From the NCBI GenBank assembly GCA_017744515.1, contig JAGIBF010000052.1:1-60014 (forward strand): DNA of 60,014 nt, read 5' to 3'. Shown here one piece after another: positions 24,352-32,027 of this stretch. The translations under genes and the position numbers were made by a program. This DNA is from Niastella sp. (GTDB lineage: Bacteria; Bacteroidota; Bacteroidia; Chitinophagales; Chitinophagaceae). Position 1 is the stretch's first letter, and every line of letters starts with the position of its first letter. The notes under the pieces are model-generated. The model worked only from the letters and a program-made list of their open reading frames with translations. It had not been told where the DNA came from and did no database searches.

Positions 24352-25359
24352 TTATATCTTGTTATTCTCTTCGTTGAGGACTTTCCAGAGCAGGTCTTTT
24401 AGTTCTTTTATTCCTTGTTGTGCTACTGATGCAATGAAGATGTGTGGAATGCCTTGGGGCAGCTCTTTCTTAATGGCATCTTTCAGCTCATCATCCAGCA
24501 TATCGCTTTTGCTGATGGCAATGATGAATTGTTTGTGCAACAGTTCAGGATTGTATTGCTCCAGCTCGTTGACGAGGATCTCAAATTCTTTTTTATGGTC
24601 TGCGCTGTCTGCCGGAATGAGGAACAGCAGCACCGGGTTGCGTTCGATATGCCTGAGGAAGCGATGGCCAAGGCCTCTTCCTTCTGCGGCGCCTTCAATG
24701 ATCCCGGGCAGGTCGGCCATACAGAAGCTTCTTCCTTCCCGGTATTCTACCATGCCCAGCTGGGGCGTGATGGTGGTGAAGGCATAATCGGCAATTTTAG
24801 GCTTGGCGGCTGTCATTACCGACAGCAGGGTCGACTTGCCTGCATTGGGGAAGCCTACCAGTCCCACATCGGCCAGTACCTTCAGTTCCAACACTTTCCA
24901 GCCTTCTTCGCCGGGCTCGCCGGGCTGTGCGTGTTCGGGCGCCTGGTTGGTAGCGGTGGCAAATTCGGCATTGCCCAATCCGCCCCGGCCGCCTTTGATC
25001 CAGACGATCTCTTGTCCGTCTTCGAGTATTTCGGCTTCTGTTTCTTCTGTTTCTTCATCCCGGGCTACCGTGCCGAGGGGTACTTCTATGATCACGTCTT
25101 TTCCGAAGCGGCCGGTACAGTTGTTGCCACTGCCGCCTTCGCCGTTTTCGGCGAGTACGTTCTTATAGTATCGAAGGTGTAATAGTGTCCAAAGGTTCTT
25201 ATTTCCACGCAGGATAATGTGGCCGCCTCGGCCGCCGTTACCGCCGTCGGGCCCGGCCTGGGCGTTGTACTTGGTGCGCATAAAGTGCTTACTGCCAGCA
25301 CCTCCGTGTCCGCTGCGGCAAAATATCCTGATCTGGTCTACAAAATTTGATCTTTCCAT
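24352..25359 (-). CDS. obg: Obg GTPase
   Basis: Ribosome-associated GTPase in 50S assembly and growth control. The protein has 335 residues. The Gly-rich Obg fold spans about residues 1-158 ([21 protein letters not shown] repeats). The G domain shows GFPNAGKST (G1), the switch I threonine in TTITP, DLPG (G3) and a variant G4 reading SKSD where NKxD is usual. The C-terminal extension of some Obgs is absent, as is common in Bacteroidota. The promoter box is nine bases before the ATG. Confidence 0.96.
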   Translation of the reverse strand: MERSNFVDQIRIFCRSGHGGAGSKHFMRTKYNAQAGPDGGNGGRGGHIILRGNKNLWTLLHLRYYKNVLAENGEGGSGNNCTGRFGKDVIIEVPLGTVARDEETEETEAEILEDGQEIVWIKGGRGGLGNAEFATATNQAPEHAQPGEPGEEGWKVLELKVLADVGLVGFPNAGKSTLLSVMTAAKPKIADYAFTTITPQLGMVEYREGRSFCMADLPGIIEGAAEGRGLGHRFLRHIERNPVLLFLIPADSADHKKEFEILVNELEQYNPELLHKQFIIAISKSDMLDDELKDAIKKELPQGIPHIFIASVAQQGIKELKDLLWKVLNEENNKI

Positions 25360-25367
25360 TGAGGATG

Positions 25368-25375
25368 CAAAGATA
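25368..25375 (-). promoter_or_regulatory. TAnnTTTG promoter box of obg
   Basis: Minus-strand TATCTTTG. The predicted mRNA start is about four bases before ATG 25,359. Confidence 0.6.
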
Positions 25376-25467
25376 TGGCAATTTGTTCCGGGTTCCGGGT
25401 TTGGTGTTTCGCGTTGCTGCCGAGATCAACACAGTTTAAAGAATTCAACTGCGCGCTTTGCTCAGGC

Positions 25468-26070
25468 TTATTTGTTTTCGCTTTTAATGTGGTTCCAGGT
25501 TTTGTACAGGGCTTCTTGGGCGGGGCGGTTGGCGGGGATCTCGCGGAGGGGTTCGCAGGGCTGCCAGTGTTCGTGCATTTCGGCGGGGAGGGCCTGGTAG
25601 AGGCGGGTGCCGGCTGTTTTCCAGGACACCATTTCGTCGCTTACCTGTTTTACTACCCGGGCCGGGTTGCCCATGAGCAGGCTGCGGGGGGCAATCTTTT
25701 CGTTGGCTTTGATGAAGGTCAGGGCTCCTACCACGCATTCATCGCCCAGCTCTACGTTGTCCATGATGACGCTGTTCATGCCGATGAGGCAATTCTTCCC
25801 GATCACTGCGCCGTGTATTATGGCACCGTGCCCAATGTGTGCTCCTGCTTTGAGGATCACCGTAACACCGGGGAACATGTGGATGGTGCAGTTTTCCTGG
25901 ATGTTGCAGCCATCTTCGACGATGATGCCTCCCCAGTCGCCACGGATGGCGGCGCCGGGACCAACATATACATTTTTTCCAATGATCACGTTGCCTGTCA
26001 CTGCTGCCTGTGGGTGTACAAAGGAGGTTTCGTGGACTACAGGGATAAAGTCTTTGAATGCGTAGGTCAT
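25468..26070 (-). CDS. paaY: PaaY-type hexapeptide-repeat protein (phenylacetate operon)
   Basis: The protein has 200 residues. It forms a left-handed beta-helix of the gamma-carbonic-anhydrase class: repeated hexapeptides such as VIIGKNVYVGPGAAIRGDWG and AHIGHGAIIHGAVIGKNCLIGMNSVI, with the zinc histidine positions in IHMF and HIGHGAIIH. A C-terminal helix follows. PaaY is a thioesterase that clears dead-end CoA adducts during phenylacetate breakdown. The symbol rests on context: it is the last gene of the paa cluster. Confidence 0.85.
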   Translation of the reverse strand: MTYAFKDFIPVVHETSFVHPQAAVTGNVIIGKNVYVGPGAAIRGDWGGIIVEDGCNIQENCTIHMFPGVTVILKAGAHIGHGAIIHGAVIGKNCLIGMNSVIMDNVELGDECVVGALTFIKANEKIAPRSLLMGNPARVVKQVSDEMVSWKTAGTRLYQALPAEMHEHWQPCEPLREIPANRPAQEALYKTWNHIKSENK

Positions 26071-26071
26071 T

Positions 26072-26120
26072 TGGATTATTGATTATTTATTATTGATTAT
26101 TGCCGGTTATTGAATACCGG
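26072..26120. repeat. ATTATTGATT short repeat and small hairpin between paaI and paaY
   Basis: An AT-rich stretch GATTATTGATTATTTATTATTGATTATTG in 7-8-base steps is followed by a 5-bp hairpin, CCGGT (26,103-26,107) with ACCGG (26,116-26,120). The repeat type recurs at 29,331-29,355. Confidence 0.5.
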
Positions 26121-26154
26121 TTACAGGTTGCCCGGGTAGGGTTTGGCAGGCTTA

Positions 26155-26574
26155 TCAGAGAAGTGGTTTGCCTGTTCTGAAGCAGGTGCCTTTGAAGGTG
26201 GCTACGGGTTGGTTGTTCTGATTGGTGACCTCTATGAGGTATAGTCCTGTGCTGCGGCCATTGTGTATTTCGCGTGCTTCGGCAGTGAACACATCTCCTA
26301 CGTTGCCTGTTTTGGTGAAGGTGATCGACACGTCCAATGCCACGGAAAGGTTGTTGCGGTTATTGCAAGCAAAGGCAAGGGCGCTATCGGCCAGTGAAAA
26401 GGTGACGCCACCGTGTATGACGCCAAAGCCGTTGAGCATTTCATCTCGCAAGGTCATCTGGAGCTTGCTGTATCCTTCGCGTATTTCCATTATCTGTATG
26501 CCCAGCCACTGGCTGAAGGCATCGTGTTGCATCATTTTGTCAACCACCTGTTGTGCCAATTGATCTGCCTGCAT
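26155..26574 (-). CDS. paaI: Hotdog-fold phenylacetyl-CoA thioesterase PaaI
   Basis: Hydrolyses phenylacetyl-CoA-type thioesters to rescue CoA when the pathway stalls. The protein has 139 residues, one hotdog domain. The active-site region FGVIHGGVTFSLADSALAFACN includes the conserved HGG and the catalytic Asp in LADSA. It ends 26 bases before the paaG stop on the same transcript and precedes paaY. Confidence 0.92.
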   Translation of the reverse strand: MQADQLAQQVVDKMMQHDAFSQWLGIQIMEIREGYSKLQMTLRDEMLNGFGVIHGGVTFSLADSALAFACNNRNNLSVALDVSITFTKTGNVGDVFTAEAREIHNGRSTGLYLIEVTNQNNQPVATFKGTCFRTGKPLL

Positions 26575-26600
26575 ATTTCTTCGTGCTTGTATGTTTGGTT

Positions 26601-27377
26601 TTATTTACCTGTGAATTGCGGTGCTCTTTTTTCGAGAAAGGCGCTGACTCCTTCTTTGTAATCGTCTGTCAGGGCGGCCTGTTGCTGCAACTGGTCTTCG
26701 AGGGCCAACTGTTGCTGGTAGTTGTTGGTAAAGGATTGATTCAGGGCTTGTTTGGTAAGGGCCAATCCCTGTGTAGGCATCTGGGCTACCTGCTTTGCCA
26801 GTTGTAATGTAGCTGAAGCAAATCCATCGCCTGCAATTACTTTATAGATCATGCCCATTCGCTCGGCTTCTTCAGCGGAGATCTTATCTCCAAGCATCGC
26901 AAGGGCCGAGGCTTTTTGCCAACCTATGAGGCGCGGCAGGAAGTAGGTGCCGCCGCTATCGGGTATCAGTCCCAGTTTAGAGAATGCCTGAATAAAGGAT
27001 GCAGCTTGTGCAGCTATCACAATATCACAACTCAGGGCAATGTTGGCACCAGCACCGGCCGCCACGCCATTGACTGCAGCAATCACCGGCTTGGGCAATT
27101 TGCGGATGCGTTCTATGATCGGGTTGTAGTGTTCGCTCAATATCTGTGTCATCGTGGGTGCATCGGCAGCTACGATCTCAGCAAGGTCCTGTCCGGCACT
27201 GAAGCCTTTTCCTGCTCCCGTGATGTACACGCAACGGACTTCCTGCAGGTTGGCGCATTCATCCAATTGCTGTTGTAAGAGTAATGCCATCTCCCGGTTG
27301 AAGGCGTTGAGTTTATCGGGGCGGTTGAGTGTGATTATTGCGACGTTGCTGTCAATTTGAAAAAGTACTGTTGACAT
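26601..27377 (-). CDS. paaG: Enoyl-CoA hydratase/isomerase PaaG-type
   Basis: Crotonase-fold enzyme, probably the 1,2-epoxyphenylacetyl-CoA isomerase that opens the ring as an oxepin-CoA. The protein has 258 residues. It shows LNRPDKLNAFN, the CoA-binding GAGKGFSAGQDLAEI (residues about 58-72), oxyanion-hole NGVAAGAGANIALSCD and the LGLIPDSGGTYFLPR loop, which carries an Asp at the PaaG catalytic position. An ATG at 27,419, overlapping the paaD stop, would add 14 residues; MSTVLF at 27,377 is preferred. PaaF-like hydratase function cannot be excluded on sequence alone. Confidence 0.85.
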   Translation of the reverse strand: MSTVLFQIDSNVAIITLNRPDKLNAFNREMALLLQQQLDECANLQEVRCVYITGAGKGFSAGQDLAEIVAADAPTMTQILSEHYNPIIERIRKLPKPVIAAVNGVAAGAGANIALSCDIVIAAQAASFIQAFSKLGLIPDSGGTYFLPRLIGWQKASALAMLGDKISAEEAERMGMIYKVIAGDGFASATLQLAKQVAQMPTQGLALTKQALNQSFTNNYQQQLALEDQLQQQAALTDDYKEGVSAFLEKRAPQFTGK

Positions 27378-27409
27378 GGATATAGTTTGTAGAATAATGT
27401 AGGTATGTT

Positions 27410-27907
27410 TTAATGGCATTTAAAATAATCGAATGGCTCGTGGCAGTCGTTGCACTGGTATAGTGCTTTGCAGGCTGTGGAACCAAATTCGCTGATGCGT
27501 CGGGTATGGATAGAACCGCATAGGGGGCAGGCTACTGCTTCGTCTTCTGCAAACAACTGTGTGTTGCAAACCTGCTGTACCGGATTGGGTGGTGCGATGC
27601 CGTAGGCTGACAGTTTTTGTTTGCCTGCTTCGCTCATCCAGTCGGTAGTCCATGCAGGCGATAGTGTTTGCCGGATGGATATTTTCTTGTAGCCATTTTC
27701 CAACAGGAGCATTCGGATATTCATGCTGATAACGTCCATTGCCGGACAGCCGGTATAGGTGGGTGTGATCACTACTTCTACTTCGTCGTTATCGGCTTTT
27801 ATATCGCGTACGATGCCCAGGTCGATGATCGACAGGACAGGTACTTCCGGGTCGGAGACCTGTTCGAGGAGGGACCAGAGTGGTGATATGTTTTTTGTAG
27901 TGGTCAA
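27410..27907 (-). CDS. paaD: Phenylacetyl-CoA epoxidase assembly factor PaaD
   Basis: A MIP18/DUF59-type protein needed for maturation of the PaaABCE epoxidase. The protein has 165 residues. The N-terminal domain reads LEQVSDPEVPVLSIIDLG and TPTYTGCPAMDVI, with the conserved cysteine. The C-terminus has a zinc ribbon-like set (CPLCGS and CNDCHEPFDYFKCH). The only codon that fits the family's N-terminus is a TTG at 27,907; no ATG is available before residue 60. The 247-base gap to paaC is filled with interspersed repeat. Confidence 0.92.
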   Translation of the reverse strand: MTTTKNISPLWSLLEQVSDPEVPVLSIIDLGIVRDIKADNDEVEVVITPTYTGCPAMDVISMNIRMLLLENGYKKISIRQTLSPAWTTDWMSEAGKQKLSAYGIAPPNPVQQVCNTQLFAEDEAVACPLCGSIHTRRISEFGSTACKALYQCNDCHEPFDYFKCH

Positions 27908-27915
27908 TGTTAATT

Positions 27916-28086
27916 GGGCTAAAGCCCCGTTTGCGATTTTTTCTTTTTCCCGGCCCTAAAGGACCGGGCAATTGCGTTTGCTTCGTATCCCTTTGCTTTG
28001 ACATCTTTTTGCTCCGATAGCAGATTTCTCACTACGCCGGAACAACTTACTTCTTTATAGTCTCTAATGGCTTCGTTCGAAATGAC
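27916..28086. repeat. Composite interspersed repeat, copy 1 (inside the paa operon)
   Basis: Ordered blocks are GGGCTAAAGCCC (27,916), CGGCCCTAAAGGACCGGGCA, GCAGATTTCTCACT and CGTTCGAAATGACA. The same order is found at 42,697-42,843, and the last two blocks at 33,200-33,273. The first two blocks are self-complementary. No coding frame is seen. It lies between paaC and paaD. Confidence 0.7.
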
Positions 28087-28154
28087 AGCGTGGGTGGCCT
28101 GTGTTCAAAAATGCAAAGCAGGTATAACCTATGTTTGAATGACAACATAGACCA

Positions 28155-28910
28155 TCACCACTCTACACCAGGATAGCTTCTTTGCAAGTGTTGCATTTCG
28201 GCCAGGATGTAGCCCAGGTTTTCGGTGTGAATGCCTGTCTTGCCGCCCGTGTGCATGTATGTTTTTGCTTCGGGCATGGGCAGGGTGGCTTCCTGTAATA
28301 CGTCCTGTATTTTATTGAGCCAGGGTTGTTGTAATGCTGCTATCTCTACTCCTGTTCCTTCATTGGCTGTTGCTGTTTCGTAATCGGCCGGTATAAAGAA
28401 TTCGCCTGTATAGCTCCACAATTCTTTCAATGCTTTTGCAATGCGTTGATGACTTTCTTCTGTACCATCGCCTAAACGAATCACCCATTCGCTGCTCCAA
28501 CGTACGTGGTAGGTAACTTCTTTCAATGACTTTTCTGCAATGGCTGCGAGGGTTTCATCTTTTGAATTCAATAGCTTTTCATACAGCAGATGCTGGTAGG
28601 TGCTGAAGAAGAATTGCCGCAGGATCGTTTGTCCCCAATCGCCGTTGGGGAGTTCTGTGAGCAGGCAGTTTTTGAAGGCTCGTTCATCGCGCAGGTAGGC
28701 GAGGGTGTCTTCGGTAACATTTCCGCCCTGTAGTGTTGCTGCGTATTGATAGAGGCTGCGTGCCTGGCCGATGAGATCGAGTGATATGTTGGTGATGGCG
28801 ATGTCCTGTTCCAGCACAGGGCCGTGGCCGCACCACTCACTGTTGCGCTGAGAGAGGATGAGGGTGTTGTCGGCTAAATGTAATACGTAGTTAATTAATG
28901 TCTGGTTCAA
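28155..28910 (-). CDS. paaC: Phenylacetyl-CoA epoxidase structural subunit PaaC
   Basis: Non-catalytic ferritin-like partner of PaaA in the oxygenase core. The protein has 251 residues, all-helical: LADNTLILSQRNSEWCGHGPVLEQDIAITNISLDLIGQAR, then LLYEKLLNSKDETLAAIAEKSLKEVTYHVRWSSEWVIRLGDGTEES. An in-frame TAA occurs four codons before the TTG at 28,910, which is the only reasonable initiation codon for the conserved N-terminus. It follows paaB by 57 bases containing one CTTCGACAGG repeat. Confidence 0.93.
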   Translation of the reverse strand: MNQTLINYVLHLADNTLILSQRNSEWCGHGPVLEQDIAITNISLDLIGQARSLYQYAATLQGGNVTEDTLAYLRDERAFKNCLLTELPNGDWGQTILRQFFFSTYQHLLYEKLLNSKDETLAAIAEKSLKEVTYHVRWSSEWVIRLGDGTEESHQRIAKALKELWSYTGEFFIPADYETATANEGTGVEIAALQQPWLNKIQDVLQEATLPMPEAKTYMHTGGKTGIHTENLGYILAEMQHLQRSYPGVEW

Positions 28911-28939
28911 AGCTGATGATTAAATGTTCAATGAACAAC

Positions 28940-28961
28940 CCTTCGACAGGCTCAGGGTGAC
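28940..28961. repeat. CTTCGACAGGCTCAG repeat between paaB and paaC
   Basis: CCTTCGACAGGCTCAGG followed by GTGAC, the same family as at 5771, 15,546 and 47,801. Confidence 0.6.
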
Positions 28962-28967
28962 TGTTTA

Positions 28968-29330
28968 TTACATGTGTTTTAGTTCATCGGGCAGGTCATA
29001 GAATGTAGGGTGGCGATACACTTTGTCATTGGCGGGCTCGTAGAAGGCGCCGGCATCGTCGGGATTGGAAGCATGGATGTACTTGCTTTCTACTACCCAA
29101 ATGCTGATGCCTTCCGAGCGGCGGGTGTATACGTCTCTTGCATTTTCAATGGCCATCTTTGCATCGGCAGCCTGCAGGCTGCCGACGTGCTTGTGGTCGA
29201 GACCTTGTTTGCTGCGGATGAATACTTCCCAGAGTGGCCAGTCAGCAGCAGTGTCTGCTGATGCACCTGCTCCGCCTCCTTTTTCTTCAGGAATGTCTCC
29301 GTAATAATATCTTGTTATCCTTATATTCAT
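28968..29330 (-). CDS. paaB: Phenylacetyl-CoA epoxidase subunit PaaB
   Basis: The protein has 120 residues. Conserved PaaB landmarks are WPLWEVFIRSKQGLDHKHVGSLQAADAKMAIENARDVYTRR, EGISIWVVES and FYEPANDKVYRHPTFY. A low-complexity Gly/Ala insertion (EEKGGGAGASADTAAD, residues 15-30) extends the N-terminus beyond the usual approximately 95 residues. It is separated from paaA by an unrelated four-helix-bundle gene. Confidence 0.94.
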   Translation of the reverse strand: MNIRITRYYYGDIPEEKGGGAGASADTAADWPLWEVFIRSKQGLDHKHVGSLQAADAKMAIENARDVYTRRSEGISIWVVESKYIHASNPDDAGAFYEPANDKVYRHPTFYDLPDELKHM

Positions 29331-29355
29331 TATTGATTATTCATTATTCATTATT
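29331..29355. repeat. ATTATTGATTATTCATT short repeat
   Basis: Repeated ATTATT(C/G)ATT units between the paaB start and the end of the four-helix-bundle gene. An AT-rich stretch AATTAATAATTATTAATTAATAATC on the other side (29,743-29,769) resembles it, so the inserted gene is framed by similar AT repeats. Confidence 0.5.
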
Positions 29356-29737
29356 GGGTTGCCGATGCTTTGGCTGTCTTTAAGTATTTTATGTACCCGT
29401 TTAAATCTCTAAGACAGGCCTTATATTCATTATTAATTTCTTTTAAAACTTCTTCACTAATAAACCCATCATCAAATGCAACAATCATGTGATCCATGGT
29501 TTCTGTCAAAGAGCCTCTTGCCTGTCTACAAAACTGAATGTTTTCCTGATGATGAAACCTACCAAATCCCTCTGCTAGATTAGCTGTAACTGATCTGCTT
29601 GCATTTAACACTTGCCCCTTTAATCTGTACTCTTCATTGCCCGGAAATTTTTGCCTGACAATATCTGATATTCTTTTTCTAAATGTTCTGCAAATCTTAT
29701 AGACTGGCAGGTCATAAAAGTGATCATACGTGGCCAT
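29351..29737 (-). CDS. Four-helix-bundle protein (23S rRNA intervening-sequence type)
   Basis: The protein has 128 residues. The opening DLPVYKICRTFRKRISDIVRQKFPGNEEYRLKGQVLNASRSVTANLAEGFGR is typical of the S23/IVP four-helix-bundle family. These are found inside 23S rRNA intervening sequences and, in Bacteroidota, often free-standing. The molecular function is not known. Its place between paaA and paaB breaks a gene order that is otherwise tight, suggesting insertion. Codon use is more AT-rich than in the flanking paa genes, which also suggests separate origin. Confidence 0.87.
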   Translation of the reverse strand: MATYDHFYDLPVYKICRTFRKRISDIVRQKFPGNEEYRLKGQVLNASRSVTANLAEGFGRFHHQENIQFCRQARGSLTETMDHMIVAFDDGFISEEVLKEINNEYKACLRDLNGYIKYLKTAKASATQ

Positions 29738-29766
29738 CCAAGTAATTAATAATTATTAATTAATAA

Positions 29767-30714
29767 TCAGGCGGCTTTGTCTTGCTGTCTTGCTTTGCGT
29801 TTTTCGGCATGGGCGGCGGCGGCATCGCGAACCCAGGCGCCTTCGGTCCAGGCTTTGCGGCGGGCTTCGAGGCGCTGTTTATTGCAGGGGCCATTGCCTT
29901 TGACCACGTTCCAGAATTCTACCCAGTCTATTTCCCCGAAATCATAATGGCCTCTTTCGGCATTCCATTTCAGTGCAGGATCAGGGAGGGTGACGTTGAG
30001 TATTTTGGCCTGCTCTACAATCATATCTACAAACTGCTGCCGCAGCTCATCGTTGCTTTTTCGTTTGATCTTCCAGGTCATGCTTTGGTCGCTGTGGGTG
30101 GACTCTCCGTCTTTGGGTCCAAACATCATGAGGGATGGCCACCACCAACGGTTGATGGCATCCTGACACATGGCGCGTTGTTCGGGTGATCCTTTGGAAA
30201 GGACCAGTAATATTTCAAATCCCTGGCGCTGGTGAAAGCTTTCTTCTTTACAAATGCGTACCATCGCCCGGGCATATGGGCCGTAAGAGGCACGGCACAG
30301 CATTACCTGGTTGAGGATGGCTGCTCCATCTACCAGCCAGCCAATGGCGCCAATATCGGCCCAGGTGAGGGTGGGGTAATTAAAGATGGAGGAATATTTG
30401 GCTTTTCCGCTGTGCAGGTCTTCGATGGTCTGGTTTCGGGTAGTGCCCAGCGTTTCCACTGCTGAATATAAATAAAGACCATGGCCGGCTTCATCCTGTA
30501 CTTTGGCCAGCAGGATGGCTTTGCGTTTGAGGCTTGGAGCACGGGAGATCCAATTGCCCTCGGGCAGCATACCCACTATTTCGCTGTGTGCGTGCTGGCT
30601 GATCTGGCGGACCAGTGTTTTTCGATAGGCGTCGGGCATCCAGTCTTTTGGCTCTATCTTAATTTCCTGGTCTACTTTGTGTTGAAATATCTTTTCGAGT
30701 TCCTGCACAGACAT
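29767..30714 (-). CDS. paaA: Phenylacetyl-CoA 1,2-epoxidase catalytic subunit PaaA
   Basis: Di-iron oxygenase that epoxidises the ring of phenylacetyl-CoA. The protein has 315 residues and is very similar to the E. coli protein through [29 protein letters not shown] and [25 protein letters not shown]. Di-iron ligand motifs are [12 protein letters not shown] and [12 protein letters not shown]. The frame is open to an ATG at 30,801, but that extension contains the promoter box (30,737-30,744) and operator, so MSVQELEK at 30,714 is the start. It is the first gene of the operon; paaE, paaF, paaH, paaJ, paaK and paaZ are not in this window. Confidence 0.95.
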   Translation of the reverse strand: MSVQELEKIFQHKVDQEIKIEPKDWMPDAYRKTLVRQISQHAHSEIVGMLPEGNWISRAPSLKRKAILLAKVQDEAGHGLYLYSAVETLGTTRNQTIEDLHSGKAKYSSIFNYPTLTWADIGAIGWLVDGAAILNQVMLCRASYGPYARAMVRICKEESFHQRQGFEILLVLSKGSPEQRAMCQDAINRWWWPSLMMFGPKDGESTHSDQSMTWKIKRKSNDELRQQFVDMIVEQAKILNVTLPDPALKWNAERGHYDFGEIDWVEFWNVVKGNGPCNKQRLEARRKAWTEGAWVRDAAAAHAEKRKARQQDKAA

Positions 30715-30736
30715 GGCGCGCTTTTTAAGTTTGTCC

Positions 30737-30744
30737 CAAAGATA
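30737..30744 (-). promoter_or_regulatory. TAnnTTTG promoter box of the paa operon
   Basis: Minus-strand TATCTTTG, identical to the TetR gene's box. The predicted start is near 30,732, 18 bases before ATG 30,714. Confidence 0.65.
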
Positions 30745-30763
30745 ATTATTATTTGCGGTTGCG

Positions 30764-30777
30764 CTAACGGTTGTTAG
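30764..30777. promoter_or_regulatory. Palindromic operator CTAACGGTTGTTAG of the paa operon
   Basis: An inverted repeat CTAAC-GGTT-GTTAG, extended by one pair to GCTAAC/GTTAGC. It matches the site at 693-706 upstream of the TetR gene at 12 of 14 bases. It also fits 13 of 14 positions of the Thermus PaaR consensus CNAACGNNCGTTNG, as I recall it. It lies 19 bases upstream of the promoter box, where it would overlap the upstream promoter element. Confidence 0.7.
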
Positions 30778-30985
30778 CTTATAGTTTTGTTGTATTTTCA
30801 TACCATGATTATGCGGATTTTGCAGGGATTATATGTGATCGGATAGCACTAATTGAAGGGATAGCAATGCAGGGATCGTGTGAATTGCCCGAATTGGGTT
30901 AAATTGGTAAATTGTACTGTTAAAGTTGTAAGGATTAGTTTTAGGTCAACGATTGAACTGTTCTGTTTGTTAACGATTGCCGACC

Positions 30986-31597
30986 ATGGAGCATCTACAG
31001 GATCATGATTTTGCGTATAGAGCGCCTTTGCTACAACAAGTGGCATTGGGTGACCAGCTTGCGTTCCGCGAGCTGTATCATTTATTCCATAAAAGACTCC
31101 ATTATTTTGCTTTTGCGCTGGTAAAGTCGAAGGAGGCCGCTGAAGAAATTGTAGAGGATGTTTTTATCCGTCTCTGGAACCAACGTTCTTCCATCACTGA
31201 GATCAACAATCTAAAGATCTACCTGTACACTGCCACCAAGAATACTGCGTTGAATTATTTATCGAAGAAGGCGCGTGAGAGTATCGTAGAGCCTTTCGAC
31301 AATATAGATATTGCTTTACAGGAAACGGGCGTATCGCCCGAGCAGATCATGATCACTGCCGAGACTTACCAAAAAATAAAGCAGGCTGTCGAGGCGCTTC
31401 CTCCCCGCTGCAAGATGATCTTCAAGCTCATTAGGGAAGATGGTCTTCGTTATAAAGAGGTCTCTGAAATCCTGAACATCTCCATCAATACGATCGATGC
31501 GCAAATGGCTATCGCGGTGCAGCGGATAGCTGACGCTGTGCGCAAGGATTTTGAAAAATTCCCCCGGCAGAAGTCTACTCCTTCTAAAAAAGCTTAA
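30986..31597 (+). CDS. ECF RNA polymerase sigma factor of PUL 1
   Basis: The protein has 203 residues. Region 2 (AFRELYHLFHKRLHYFAFALVKSKEAAEEIVEDVFIRLW) binds core and -10. Region 4 (LPPRCKMIFKLIREDGLRYKEVSEILNISINTIDAQMAIA) contains the helix-turn-helix for -35. A TTG three codons upstream (30,977) is also open; the ATG at 30,986 is preferred. It heads a sigma, FecR, SusC, SusD order, the usual trans-envelope signalling set, in which glycan binding at SusC releases the sigma through FecR. Confidence 0.93.
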   Translation: MEHLQDHDFAYRAPLLQQVALGDQLAFRELYHLFHKRLHYFAFALVKSKEAAEEIVEDVFIRLWNQRSSITEINNLKIYLYTATKNTALNYLSKKARESIVEPFDNIDIALQETGVSPEQIMITAETYQKIKQAVEALPPRCKMIFKLIREDGLRYKEVSEILNISINTIDAQMAIAVQRIADAVRKDFEKFPRQKSTPSKKA

Positions 31598-32027
31598 GCC
31601 AGTTTATTGTCATTTTGGCATTTTTTCAGTAACTTACTGGTAAATCCGGGCCAAGGCCCATCATGGATCAACAACTGATCATATTATCCAATAGCTGCAT
31701 TAGCCAGACGCGTCTACATGCTCCTTCTATACCTTTAAAATGCCGTTCCGCTTACTTGCGGTTTACTTTCAGTTTACTTGCGGTTTACTTGCAGTTTGCT
31801 TAAAACCATGCTTACCTACTCTTCATCTATGGAGTATCCCAGGCTTATCTGCGGGTACGGGATTGCCATTTCCAAAGCGATTTTATGATAAGACCACCCC
31901 ATTGCCCGTTTGAAGGCATGACAAAAGTGCAGCTATCTTCTCCCGCCAATAATCTTAAAAAAAGTTAACGGGGTCTTAGTAGATGGTTTAAAAATGCTTG
32001 TCTTATTTATACAAAGCTTGCCATTTA
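31598..32027 (+). repeat. 430-base gap with an 11-bp tandem repeat
   Basis: No gene is seen. The array occupies 31,752-31,800: TTACTTGCGGT, TTACTTTCAGT, TTACTTGCGGT, TTACTTGCAGT and a partial TTGCT. The period is about one DNA turn. Other items are a GGGCCAAGGCCC hairpin near 31,648 and GTTAACGGGGTCTTAG (31,964-31,979). The latter shares the TTA-N(1-2)-GGGG core with CTTTAGGGGATTGCCC upstream of the other FecR gene, a possible sigma-dependent promoter part. Confidence 0.65.
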
